Below are positions 8,901 to 16,567 of a stretch of 47,336 nucleotides of DNA, one piece after another. The stretch comes from Thermoplasmatota archaeon (lineage in GTDB: Archaea > Thermoplasmatota > Penumbrarchaeia > Penumbrarchaeales > Penumbrarchaeaceae). Both the position numbers and the translations under genes were made by a program. Where the stretch lies: NCBI GenBank assembly GCA_029762535.1, contig JARVGK010000011.1, positions 1 through 47,336 on the forward strand. Direction: 5' to 3'. Positions within the stretch are counted from its first letter, which is position 1. Every line of letters begins with the position of its first letter. The notes beneath the pieces were generated by a model. It was not told the origin of the DNA. It saw nothing but the letters and a program-made list of their open reading frames with translations, and made no database searches.

Positions 8901-9862
8901 CTTTCATCGAGGACAGGACCCCTTCGACGATTGGCGTCGGCGAGACCCTCGAGTTCCTCATACTCGCCTCCGACAACATAAGGATGGGCCCTGTACTGCT
9001 GAACGTACGGCAGGGGGCCGAGATCCTCGCCAGCGACATGTCCATGGACGCCGAGGGTGACACCTTTTACACGATGAGGCTTGCGCTCCCTGGCGATAGG
9101 CTCGACCCCCTGGAATACCACATCGTTTTGACCGATCACAGCGGAAACAGGGCCAATACCACTTCGAGGACCGTATCGGTTGTGGATGAGATAATGCCTG
9201 CCATCGAATGGGACGGGACCGATTCCTCCGCAAACCAGGGAGAGGTCCTTACTTTCCGGATAGACGCCAGGGACAACATCGGGATCGGCTCGGTGGCGGT
9301 CCAATGGTGGATGGGAGGAACGAGCGACAGGAACGAGGTCGATCTCCTGAGCGTGGGCAACGATCTGTGGGCCGGCACATGCCAGGTCCCGGACGATGCA
9401 GTCGGGAACCTGTACTATACTGTCCTTGTGACCGATACCTCCGGCAACGTTCTCGATGCCCCGAGATCGTCCGTATGGATCCTGTTCATACCCGAACCCA
9501 TCGAGGAAGCATCTGAAGACGAGGATCCCCTTCCCGAACCCGGCGAGGACCTGGACAATGACGGGATGGAGGACCTCTGGGAGCTGCGCTACGGCCTTGA
9601 CATATCGTTGAACGACTCGGCCCTTGATGCGGACGGGGACGGGTTCACCAACCTCGAGGAGTTCCTCGCGGGGACCGATCCCACGGACCCGTACGATCGC
9701 CCGGAAAGGATCCCAGCTCCTGCTGATGACGGCGCGATCTACCTTCCGATGCTGGTGCTGCTCATAGGGCTCGCTGCGACGATACTTCTGCTGCTCGTGT
9801 TCTTGGTGGTCAAGCGTTCGAGAGAGAACAGGATCACTCAGGTGGAATGGGACGACGATTGA
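5909..9862 (+). CDS. Gingipain-like (peptidase C25) membrane-anchored surface protease with Ig-like repeats
   Basis: A secreted cysteine endopeptidase tethered to the cell, 1317 aa. Residues 1-28 are a signal peptide. About 30-225 resemble a C25 propeptide. The catalytic domain (about 235-610) has the His motif HSGHSSET (likely His463) and the Cys motif NSIGCITTRF (Cys503). About 630-1200 hold six or so Ig-like repeats, each opening with a DNDPP/DDDPP-type linker. At 1208-1262 are thrombospondin-3/dockerin-like calcium loops (DLDNDGMEDLWE, DADGDGFTNLEE). One membrane helix lies at about 1275-1298, with a short basic tail. The start is TTG 5909 with GGAGG 7 nt upstream; no ATG precedes the signal peptide. 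The 3' end overlaps the convergent kinase gene by 25 bp. Substrates are presumably detrital proteins. Confidence 0.92.
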   Translation: MRASRISISFTISMIILSILSASFVSALEGEGLYEGETVEIALHLSFDATEMTVVESLGHSLLIHTEYDMPSKEGSPFVPVLHFNVLIPADAGEYRLEIRDLEEAFLPLSLPIAAVPDQVPISIGSEDELPYRPFSTPIKEPMSSQGEGRMRGYRILSLRYNPVMPVDGGVRIITSIEAAVLIPIDEELSENVQYPSVDDGVFEAMVEDSVINSGDMQMFGSLMFSPTGNLPDGDHRYVLITNPDKVGSSFDPLVEWKTRKGVPATSVTTRFIYDNYAGRDDQERIRNFIIDAVATWDAEYVLLGGDTSVIPYRGCYAKVGSYTQSDIAADLYYSDLDGTFNYNNNSVWGETGDMVDLRPDVLVGRAPVETVSEAAVFVEKTLSYELEPPSGYLDRVLLAGEYLDANTNSSRGLDIIKNNLLPPNSNATSLWDASSGKAGTLSKNSFIAGINLGTGLALHSGHSSETVMSMGSPGGGTYNLYNGDISKYNGGYKLGIVNSIGCITTRFNYNDCIAENHVKRTDGGSVAYIGNSRYGWYSPYNPGYGASERYQYTMVQQLFSNKRTGMGEHFAMGKNAYVSTAGSNNAYRWCMYALNLIGDPEPDVRTAEPSNLTVSCPDRIGLNSSRFEVVVKDDGGLPLKGALVCLQQSGYYNYTRTDVFGKAAFIFQSNRTDRVNVTVTAWNHLPYTLNISVDMEPPSISLNVSGNATTGDEFHIRCSATDNFGVENVRVYYTQGPDLRYVNEMMLSGSNSSYSGVITVLNDSLEDLMIMALARDISGNEARTNWTGIKVIDNDPPSLTVQSCPDPPTTGDPFTFGVHAFDNIGISGVQAELYIDEELFDGPMDMVSIGGGLWTAAFTIPSDSVGLAYASFKAHDDAGNYVEITGDTIRISDNDAPIFTGDLTPDIATTGDTLVLAAEFTDNIGVAGVSASWRYSSTQFMTTVDMEYDDGAFKAYLDMPPNRLEDIEYKFISEDLAGNVAETEFFNVRTVDDDPPTFIEDRTPSTIGVGETLEFLILASDNIRMGPVLLNVRQGAEILASDMSMDAEGDTFYTMRLALPGDRLDPLEYHIVLTDHSGNRANTTSRTVSVVDEIMPAIEWDGTDSSANQGEVLTFRIDARDNIGIGSVAVQWWMGGTSDRNEVDLLSVGNDLWAGTCQVPDDAVGNLYYTVLVTDTSGNVLDAPRSSVWILFIPEPIEEASEDEDPLPEPGEDLDNDGMEDLWELRYGLDISLNDSALDADGDGFTNLEEFLAGTDPTDPYDRPERIPAPADDGAIYLPMLVLLIGLAATILLLLVFLVVKRSRENRITQVEWDDD

Positions 9863-12423
9863 GGGGCCCTGAACATAAGAACGAACGTGGCCCCTTTGGG
9901 CGTAGTAGGCTCGTACGATACGCCTCCGCCGAAGCGCTTCATTGTCCTGTTGATGATGAAGAGGCCTAGCCCCGACCCTGCCATGGTCCCGTAGCTGAAA
10001 CCCTCGTCGAAGAGCTTATCGACTATCTTGTCGGGGATCCCGGTGCCGAAATCGCTGATACTGATCTTCGAGATGCGTTCGCCCTGCTCGAGAACTATCC
10101 TCATCCTGTCGGTCTTCCCGTGCTTGATCGCGTTCGAGATCATGTTGGATATCACCGAACTCAGAGCGTCATCAGCTAGCACATTGCATTCCCCGGACAC
10201 CTCTATGGGGATATCGTAACCCTTCGCTATTCCCTCGATGAACGCCTTCATCTCATATTCTTTGAGCGGCTTGCCGAAAGACCATATCATCTCCAGCTGC
10301 TTCATCGCCTCGATGAGGTCCACGCTGCGGGTCAGCGCCTTCTCCATCCCATCAATGTAATCCATCCTTTTCGTGACGCGATACTGTCCCAAAGCCAGCT
10401 GTATCATCCCCAGGTTGTTCAGGATGTCATGCCTGAGTATCCTGTTTATCATGCCGAGAAGGTCGTTGCTCTCCTCCAGCGCCCTCCTTGCGGCGATGTG
10501 GTCGGTCAAGTCGGTCATGGTCATTATCACGTTATCGATACCGAGAATGTCCTCCCTCTTCAACGATACCATAACGGGAAGGAAACCGTCCCTGTGAGGT
10601 ACCTCAAACTCCTGAACGCAGGATCGGGAGGATCCCTCGAAGACGGAGGCGCACGGGCCATTCATGATGGCGGGTATGGGGTCAGGGGATGTTCCGACCA
10701 CCTCATCCATGGGGATATCGAGCATCCTCGCGGCCCTGGGATTCAGATCGGATACCGTCCCATCACCGGGGTCGAGGAGCAGGATGCCGGTGTCCACCGA
10801 GTTGAGTACCTTCTGCATCATCTCCTTGCTCCTCGCCAGTTCCAGCTCGTACCTTTTCTTCTCCTCGACCGATATCATTACCGAGACTATGCCTCTTAGC
10901 TCCCCCTTTATATCCCTGAAGGGTGATTTCGTTATCAGATACGGGGATCCCGAGCCATCCTTGCCCGGTATCGACACCTCGAACATCAGGGGTCCCTTGC
11001 CAGATAGCAGTTCCCTGTCCTTGTTGTTGCACAGGGTATGGATATGTTCGGGCATCAGATCGCTCATGTCCGAGAACAGCACATCATCCCTCTTCCTTCC
11101 GGTAAAGTTGAGAAAATGCCTGTTGCATCCGATCATAACCCCGTCAAGGTTCTTTATGAAGATGGGAAGGTTGATGGAATCCATCACCTGCTGGAGGAAA
11201 GCGGTCCTGTCAAGCATCTCCTTCTCCATCCTGACGCTGTCGGTGATGTCCCTGAAAGTGGCCTCGATCGCAGTTAGACCACTTTCATCGGTGTAAGGCG
11301 TGACGTTGACCTCGATGACCAGCTGCTTTCCCTTCTTGCTATTAAGGGGGATCCTGCTCCCTCTGAAGGTTTTTCCCTTCAACGCTGCGCTGAAGTCCTC
11401 CAGGAGAGGGCCCGATTCCGTTTCGGGGAAGAACTCCAGGAAATTCCGGCCCATCATATCATCCGATGTATATCCGAGGATCTCTGTGACGGCGGGAGAG
11501 ATGTAATTGATCGTTCCATTACGGTCCATGGAGCAGATCGCATCGAAGCTGCGCTCCACAAGGCCCCGGAACCTCTCCTCGCTCTCCTTGAGCTCCCTCT
11601 GCTTGGTCCTGAGGGTCGTAATATCGGATCCCGAGCTCAGCGTCCCTGTTACGCTCCCGTCGGGATCCCTTCTAAGTTGATTGTGCCATGATATGACCTT
11701 GATGGAGCCGTCCCTGCAAATTACCGCTCCTTCCCTGTCCATATCATCTGAGGATCCATCAATGAGGGCCTGAAAATAACTTCGAACATCTATTCTGTAC
11801 CCTTCAGGCAGCGCTGTTCGGAACCAGTCCTTTTCCAACATTTCCTGCGGGGTATCATAACCCAGAAGGCTTGCCCCCCATTTGTTGATCATGGTTATCC
11901 TGCCTTCGAGGTCCAGTGCCAGGATCATTACCCCAGCGACATCGAGATAGCTCTGGGCCAGGTCCCTCTGCCTTTCGAGCTCCGCCTGGAGGGCCTTCCT
12001 CTCGGAGATGTCCCTGGCTATTCCAAGGACATACCTTTGGTCGGATATCGTTATGGGCTGCGTCCTCACTTCTACATGGACCGGCTTGCCGTTAGACCTG
12101 ATCAGCTTTATCTCGTCCGGTCCCGTGGGATCGCCCCTGATGCTTTCGATCTGGAGGGAGATCACCTTCTCGATCTGGTCATCCGGCACTATCCCGGATT
12201 CGACGAAGTTCTTCCCTATAAGCGAGGCCCTTTCGTACCCCAGAAGCCTTTCCGCCTGGGAATTGCCATGCAGGAAGGTCCCTTCCATATCGTTCACGTA
12301 TACGGCATCAGGAGCGAACTCGTAGAGCTTCATGAGAAGATCGAGGGTGACGTTTCCGTCAAGGCGAGTGTCTTGATCCTCGGGAGGGTTTCCCTCCGAT
12401 AACGGTCCTCTCTCCTCATCCAT
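9838..12423 (-). CDS. Multi-PAS sensor histidine kinase
   Basis: A cytosolic sensor kinase of 861 aa with five PAS domains (about 30-140, 148-270, 277-395, 400-520 and 528-640). It continues into a phosphoacceptor helix, RILRHDILNNL (His665), and a C-terminal HATPase (about 750-855) with N box NMISNAIKHG, G1 box DFGTGIP and G2 box GSGLGLFI. No membrane helix, HAMP or receiver domain is visible, so it probably senses a soluble or redox signal. No response regulator is adjacent, which is common for archaeal orphan kinases. The gene ends inside the end of the convergent gingipain gene. The ATG at 12423 has a TATA 44 bp upstream. Confidence 0.94.
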   Translation of the reverse strand: MDEERGPLSEGNPPEDQDTRLDGNVTLDLLMKLYEFAPDAVYVNDMEGTFLHGNSQAERLLGYERASLIGKNFVESGIVPDDQIEKVISLQIESIRGDPTGPDEIKLIRSNGKPVHVEVRTQPITISDQRYVLGIARDISERKALQAELERQRDLAQSYLDVAGVMILALDLEGRITMINKWGASLLGYDTPQEMLEKDWFRTALPEGYRIDVRSYFQALIDGSSDDMDREGAVICRDGSIKVISWHNQLRRDPDGSVTGTLSSGSDITTLRTKQRELKESEERFRGLVERSFDAICSMDRNGTINYISPAVTEILGYTSDDMMGRNFLEFFPETESGPLLEDFSAALKGKTFRGSRIPLNSKKGKQLVIEVNVTPYTDESGLTAIEATFRDITDSVRMEKEMLDRTAFLQQVMDSINLPIFIKNLDGVMIGCNRHFLNFTGRKRDDVLFSDMSDLMPEHIHTLCNNKDRELLSGKGPLMFEVSIPGKDGSGSPYLITKSPFRDIKGELRGIVSVMISVEEKKRYELELARSKEMMQKVLNSVDTGILLLDPGDGTVSDLNPRAARMLDIPMDEVVGTSPDPIPAIMNGPCASVFEGSSRSCVQEFEVPHRDGFLPVMVSLKREDILGIDNVIMTMTDLTDHIAARRALEESNDLLGMINRILRHDILNNLGMIQLALGQYRVTKRMDYIDGMEKALTRSVDLIEAMKQLEMIWSFGKPLKEYEMKAFIEGIAKGYDIPIEVSGECNVLADDALSSVISNMISNAIKHGKTDRMRIVLEQGERISKISISDFGTGIPDKIVDKLFDEGFSYGTMAGSGLGLFIINRTMKRFGGGVSYEPTTPKGATFVLMFRAPQSSSHST

Positions 12424-12461
12424 ACGGCGGCCTCGAAAACAATAGTGCGGTCCATCGATGT

Positions 12462-12472
12462 GATATATATAG
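12462..12472 (-). promoter_or_regulatory. TATA box of the histidine kinase gene
   Basis: The minus strand reads CTATATATATC, centred about 44 bp upstream of ATG 12423. The predicted transcript would start near 12441, leaving a leader of about 18 nt with a GAGG ribosome site. Confidence 0.55.
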
Positions 12473-12524
12473 AAAGTTCAGCGGACATTCTCAAAGATGA
12501 TAATGCGAGGTATGAGGAACAGGC

Positions 12525-12710
12525 CTACGGAAAGCATGCCAGCTGGCATTTCATTATCTTTATACCCATATCATCGAGCGCCTCTCCGACGACCTCAGTA
12601 TCCAGGTCCAGTTCCGAGGCGATCCTCAGAGCAGATGAGCACGGGATCCTGCCATCCACGCTCTCCCGCTTGAGGCGCAGCCTCAGCTCCTCCTTCGTAG
12701 CGCATATCAT
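12525..12710 (-). CDS. Small AOR-linked protein, helical, C-terminal CQLACF motif (unknown function)
   Basis: A 61-residue protein, last in the AOR operon. Its start is 3 nt after the MoaD-like stop, and its GGAGG ribosome site overlaps the two terminal Gly codons of that gene, so translation is tightly coupled. It looks like a small helix-turn-helix fold: KEELRLRLKRESVDGRIPCSSALRIASEL, then LDTEVVGEALDDMGIKI, ending KCQLACFP with two Cys four apart. That Cys pair plus Cys3 and Cys24 could bind metal or the cofactor. I do not know a function for it. Roles in regulation, in pterin-cofactor insertion or as a metal carrier are guesses from position. Confidence 0.75.
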   Translation of the reverse strand: MICATKEELRLRLKRESVDGRIPCSSALRIASELDLDTEVVGEALDDMGIKIMKCQLACFP

Positions 12711-12713
12711 GGT

Positions 12714-12914
12714 TCAGCCTCCGCTAGTAAGGTGCAGGATCTCCACGGACTCGCCATCGGGGACCTCCGTTCTGTCGTAATCCGCCTTCGATATCACCCT
12801 ATCGCCCACCTTGACCACGACCAGGGGGAACACGTAGTTCAGCCTGCGCAGCAGGCCCTGCACCGTCTCCCCTTCGACGTATTCCTCCTGTCTGCCGTTG
12901 ACAGCTATCGCCAT
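12714..12914 (-). CDS. MoaD/ThiS-like sulfur carrier protein
   Basis: A 66-residue beta-grasp protein of the ubiquitin-like sulfur-carrier type. It contains VNGRQEEYVEGETVQGLL, a middle VVVKVGDRVISKADYD and the obligatory C-terminal Gly-Gly (HLTSGG), which is adenylated and thiocarboxylated in MoaD and ThiS. Its place directly behind the AOR gene points to delivery of dithiolene sulfur for the tungsten or molybdenum pterin cofactor of AOR. A GGAGGTGG ribosome site stands before ATG 12914. The partner MoaE or E1-like enzyme is not in the window. Confidence 0.88.
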   Translation of the reverse strand: MAIAVNGRQEEYVEGETVQGLLRRLNYVFPLVVVKVGDRVISKADYDRTEVPDGESVEILHLTSGG

Positions 12915-12947
12915 GTTACCACCTCCGAAGCATCCGAGAGGTGATAT

Positions 12948-15308
12948 TTACCATTTCTCCCAATATCTGCGCTCGGGGTCGGGCTGGCTCTCGCCCTTAC
13001 TGTATCTCCCGCCCCAGATGTTCCTTCCGGCCTTCTCGTCCTCTTCGATGGCCTTCTCGAGCATCGATAACATCTCCGTCTCATCCTCGAAGCCGAGCTG
13101 CCTCATCTTCTGTGGCGTGGGGATCCCGTTCTGGGTCCAGCCCCTGCGGTAATAAACCGCATCCATCAATTTGTTGTACTGGTCCATTCTATATTCCCTG
13201 ATCATGGAGAGCTTATCCTGTATCGGGAGCGTCTTCAACGACCCGGGATCGACCCCTACGAGTTCGATCAGCTGCTTGTCGTACCTATCCGCTCTGGACA
13301 GGTATTCCATTTCTGTCACGGGCCCCATGGATCGGAACGGGGGGGTGTCGTCCTTTCTCCACCCCTTCCCCATCCACACGTTCATGGACCTCTGCCAGTT
13401 GTACACCTTCTCGCTCATGTGTATCAGGTCGTCCCCGGTGATGTCCTTTCCGATGATAGCAGAGAGGATGGTGGAGTAGTTCCTGACGTGCTCGGGGACC
13501 TTGGCCGGCTCATCCTCCTTGGAATTCCCCAACGGGATCGTATCGTTCCAAGGGAGCTTGCACAGCCCCACCAGGCCGAACCATGTCCTCCATATCGGGA
13601 AGTAGTGGAGCGCCTCCGCCTTGTCCTTGAAGGTCGGTATCTGGTTGTTGACCATGTCCATGAAAATGAGCCACGCCTCGTCGTGCTGCGGGCCCTTAGA
13701 AGCCATGGCGAATCCCCCCTGCTGGGCGAGCGACTCCTTCGATACGTATTCGGAGTACTCCAGGCCCTTGACCTCCATCCCGCAGTTCTCCACGAGGAAC
13801 GGATCCCCCCATCCGTTCTTGATCATCCAATCCTTGAGGCGCCTGACTCCCCTGGCCGCTACCTTGATGAACTCGTCATCATCCCCTTGGGCGATCCTGT
13901 GGAGCAGTTCGAGCACCGCATGGGCGTTGCCGAAGCACAGCTCGATCCCCGCGCATTTCTCCTTGTCAAGAATATGGTACTCGTACATCTCCATGATGAA
14001 GGCGATCGTCGTCGCCGCAGATATCGTGTCCAGCCCGTAAGTGTCGCAGTAGAAGTTGAACTCGAGTATCCACTCGGGATCCCAGAGGGACATGTTCGAT
14101 CCGCCCGCGATGGTCTCGTATTCTGGGCCGTCCACCGTAACGACCTGCCCCTTGTACGGCCCGGTCCTCAGCTTGAAGCCGTCAACCGCCTTGGAGCATG
14201 CCAGGGTACAGCCGTACCAGCATCCGTCCGGGATCACCTGGGTGAAGTACGGGTAGAACTTGGAGGATGCGATCCTCGACGCCTTCGGGAAGCTGCCGAA
14301 CCTGTAGTTCTCGGTAGGAAGGAGATCATAGGCGTCCATGACCTCGACGAGGTTCCCGGTGCCGACGACCCTCATGTTGCACTGGGAACTGTCCAGGTCC
14401 CTGATCTGGGTGTGATGCTTTATCCCGGTCTCGGCTATACTGTCGATGTCGGCGGGGTCGTTCTGCGTCCCTTTGAAGCCCTCTATTCGGGCCACTATCC
14501 CCTTCACCTTCTTGTCCCTCAGGACCGTTCCGAGGCCGCCCCTTCCATGCTGCTTCAACCTGGCGACCTTTCTTCTGGGATCGTAGAAGGAGATGTTGAG
14601 GATGCCCCAAAAGCTGTGCTCGGCCCCTTTACCGGATGTGACCACGGCCACCTTCTGCCTCGATGACTCGCTATCCTCCTGGGCGAAGAGGTGCGTCAGC
14701 TGCTCGGAGAGCAGATGGGAGTTGATCTCCTCCAAGGGGGCGGTCTCTATTGTGACCTTGCCCTCCACTCCGTCGATGAAGACGACGACGTCCTCCTTGG
14801 CCTTTCCCTGAATGGAGACCGAATCGAATCCGGCGAACTTCATGTAAGGAGCGAAATAGCCCCCGGCGTTCGAGTCGCATACCATGTCCGTCGAGGGCGA
14901 TATCGTCGTGGAAAGGCATTTCCCCATCCCGGAGTATTGGGTCGTGCCGTTCATCGGCCCGGAATTTAAGGATAGCACGTTTTCAGGGTCGTTCCACTTA
15001 GTATCGGGCCTGCAGTTCTCCCATATCATCCTGAGGCCGAAACCCTTCCCGCCGGTGAACTGCCCCTTGACCTTCTCGCTGAGGGGGATCTCCTTTATCT
15101 CGAGGGTGGATAGGTTCACGTAGAGCAGTCTTTCAGCATAGCCCCTGTGGACGCCCCGCTTCTCGAACCTGTGTTCGGCCAGGACCTTGTGGGCCTTTCT
15201 AATCGCCGCGATGTCCCATTCATGCTTCGTGTTCCCCGTCTCGAAGGGACCGTCCCCCTTGCCAACGAGTCGGGCGTTCTTACCGTCATTGAAGCATTCG
15301 GAGCTCAT
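12948..15308 (-). CDS. Tungsten-containing aldehyde:ferredoxin oxidoreductase, long form
   Basis: Oxidises aldehydes to carboxylates with ferredoxin (or reduces acids) using a bis-pterin W or Mo centre and one [4Fe-4S] cluster. It starts in the usual way with RLLYVNLSTLEIKEIPL and GGKGFGLRMIWE. The cluster Cys are in DGCWYGCTLAC (about 363-371) plus one in GLVGLCKLPW (about 583). The first spacing is C-x3-C rather than the C-x2-C I know from Pyrococcus AOR. The protein is about 786 aa against about 605 in classic AOR; the extra length is an N-terminal extension of about 55 residues and a longer C-terminus. ATG 15308 overlaps the upstream stop (ATGA) and has GGGGGTG in front; a GTG at 15314 is less likely. 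With the polyferredoxin it resembles two-subunit AorAB enzymes. Confidence 0.93.
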   Translation of the reverse strand: MSSECFNDGKNARLVGKGDGPFETGNTKHEWDIAAIRKAHKVLAEHRFEKRGVHRGYAERLLYVNLSTLEIKEIPLSEKVKGQFTGGKGFGLRMIWENCRPDTKWNDPENVLSLNSGPMNGTTQYSGMGKCLSTTISPSTDMVCDSNAGGYFAPYMKFAGFDSVSIQGKAKEDVVVFIDGVEGKVTIETAPLEEINSHLLSEQLTHLFAQEDSESSRQKVAVVTSGKGAEHSFWGILNISFYDPRRKVARLKQHGRGGLGTVLRDKKVKGIVARIEGFKGTQNDPADIDSIAETGIKHHTQIRDLDSSQCNMRVVGTGNLVEVMDAYDLLPTENYRFGSFPKASRIASSKFYPYFTQVIPDGCWYGCTLACSKAVDGFKLRTGPYKGQVVTVDGPEYETIAGGSNMSLWDPEWILEFNFYCDTYGLDTISAATTIAFIMEMYEYHILDKEKCAGIELCFGNAHAVLELLHRIAQGDDDEFIKVAARGVRRLKDWMIKNGWGDPFLVENCGMEVKGLEYSEYVSKESLAQQGGFAMASKGPQHDEAWLIFMDMVNNQIPTFKDKAEALHYFPIWRTWFGLVGLCKLPWNDTIPLGNSKEDEPAKVPEHVRNYSTILSAIIGKDITGDDLIHMSEKVYNWQRSMNVWMGKGWRKDDTPPFRSMGPVTEMEYLSRADRYDKQLIELVGVDPGSLKTLPIQDKLSMIREYRMDQYNKLMDAVYYRRGWTQNGIPTPQKMRQLGFEDETEMLSMLEKAIEEDEKAGRNIWGGRYSKGESQPDPERRYWEKW

Positions 15309-15754
15309 TGGCACACCCCCTGTTTGTGATATACCGTCTCCTGTATATCATCGATATTCATCTCGATGAGTTCAAGAGCCCCTTCCGGGCATGCTCTCAC
15401 GCAGGAACCGCAGGATATGCATTTGTGAGGAACGACCACCGTCGGAGCCCTCCTCATCACATGTCTCGGACAGAACGCCACGCATGACTGGCAGCCTATG
15501 CAGGTGTTCTTGTTGATCGACACCACTCCGGACGGTAGTCTCCTGATCGCCTGCACGGGGCACATGTCTATGCACAACCCGCACTGGTTGCAGTTCGTTA
15601 TTATGTATCCATCGCCCTCCTTGATAATTCGGAGCGCGGACCACTCGCCTCCCTTTTCGTTCTTGTGCATTATCTGAGAGCATGCCTTCTCGCAAGCGTA
15701 ATGCCCCTTGCATCTCTCGGGATGGAACACCAGGACCTTGACCGTCTTCATCAT
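15305..15754 (-). CDS. Polyferredoxin subunit of the AOR (AorA-like)
   Basis: Electron-transfer partner for the adjacent AOR. Three canonical C-x2-C-x2-C-x3-C(P) clusters occur (residues about 55-65, 85-95 and 112-122). An N-terminal C-x5-C-x3-C triad lies in RCKGHYACEKAC; with further Cys this allows four [4Fe-4S] clusters, as described for AorA of aromatic-degrading bacteria. The protein is about 149 aa, cytosolic, without a signal. Twin ATGs at 15754 and 15751 lie just after GGGTGAT, the inner one at better spacing. A frame extending to 15817 lacks a ribosome site. First gene of the four-gene operon; its stop overlaps the AOR start. Confidence 0.92.
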   Translation of the reverse strand: MMKTVKVLVFHPERCKGHYACEKACSQIMHKNEKGGEWSALRIIKEGDGYIITNCNQCGLCIDMCPVQAIRRLPSGVVSINKNTCIGCQSCVAFCPRHVMRRAPTVVVPHKCISCGSCVRACPEGALELIEMNIDDIQETVYHKQGVCQ

Positions 15755-15902
15755 ATCACCCGATGCTAACGGGAAGGCCTCAAGCGTTATCTTATTTGCT
15801 GTTTTTATTCCCATCATGAGGGCGAAATGAGGGGTTTTGATATGCTCAAATGAACATAACGCTGTGAAAATAACCCTATCCGTTACATATTGGTATGATC
15901 CT

Positions 15903-16511
15903 CTAATCGAATAGTTCCCTCAGTCCGGCAAAGGATATTGTCCCGGACCAGTGCGAGAAGGGCGGCGTCCTAAGCATCCTCGTCCTGTCCTCCAACCTCC
16001 CTGAGCGGACATCCGTGCCCTCCTCGAGCGTCAGCACGGTGAAGCCCCGAAATGAGAGCTCCTGAGCGGCGCAGAGCACGCACGCGTCAAGGGTCAATCC
16101 CGAAAGGATGATGGTCCCGATCCCCTTCATCGACAGGTTCTCGTCGATCCACACGTCGAAGGTGGCGGGATCCTGATATGGGAGACCCGGGTGCTTTCCG
16201 GCGTCTCCTATGCCCTCCCTTGTCCAGATGGGCGAGTTCATGCATTTGATCAGATCGGGACCTGAAAGGATCTCTTTGGGGATCTCAGATGTGTACCCCC
16301 ATTCTACCGGCCGGCAGCAGTCACGAGGATCCCCCGGCCTCGGCTGCCTGTAATCGGATACTATCTGCAGTGCGGGGACGTCAGCTCTTTTGATGTACGG
16401 GATGAGATGATCCCTGACGAACCTGACGCTGCTGCGAGGGGCGTAGCAGGCCCCGCCGCTCCTTGTGAAATCGTACTGCATGTCCACGAATATGATCGCT
16501 GTGCCCGGCAT
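15903..16511 (-). CDS. Isochorismatase-family cysteine hydrolase
   Basis: A cytosolic hydrolase of the isochorismatase/nicotinamidase fold, 202 aa. The triad is readable: Asp10 in IIFVDMQYDF, Lys89 in DLIKCMNSPIW, and Cys144 in LSGLTLDACVLCAA; the Cys lies in the usual G-x-x-x-D-x-C context. Nicotinamidases typically show a metal site with extra His residues (D-x-H) after the Asp; only SDYRQ is seen here, so nicotinamidase is not favoured. The start at ATG 16511 has no ribosome site but a TATA about 31 bp upstream, so it is near-leaderless. Upstream in-frame Met codons lie in the divergent gene's promoter and are rejected. Substrate unknown. Confidence 0.85.
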   Translation of the reverse strand: MPGTAIIFVDMQYDFTRSGGACYAPRSSVRFVRDHLIPYIKRADVPALQIVSDYRQPRPGDPRDCCRPVEWGYTSEIPKEILSGPDLIKCMNSPIWTREGIGDAGKHPGLPYQDPATFDVWIDENLSMKGIGTIILSGLTLDACVLCAAQELSFRGFTVLTLEEGTDVRSGRLEDRTRMLRTPPFSHWSGTISFAGLRELFD

Positions 16512-16536
16512 CCGACATGCACATATCGCCTGAAGG

Positions 16537-16547
16537 TTTAAAAATAT
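16537..16547. promoter_or_regulatory. Single TATA element shared by two divergent genes
   Basis: TTTAAAAATAT, centred at 16542, is the only TATA-like sequence between start codons 16511 (minus) and 16568 (plus). It lies 31 and 26 bp from them, the distance expected for leaderless or near-leaderless starts in both directions. Confidence 0.5.
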
Positions 16548-16567
16548 GCTTGGTCCTGTTAGGAGCG

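Noticed and set aside
8213..9304. 363-codon minus-strand frame inside the gingipain-like gene
   Set aside because: Antisense shadow across the Ig repeats, with no motif or ribosome site.
13419..14666. 415-codon plus-strand frame inside the AOR gene
   Set aside because: Antisense shadow of a well-supported enzyme; the product is Arg/Val/Leu-rich without domains.
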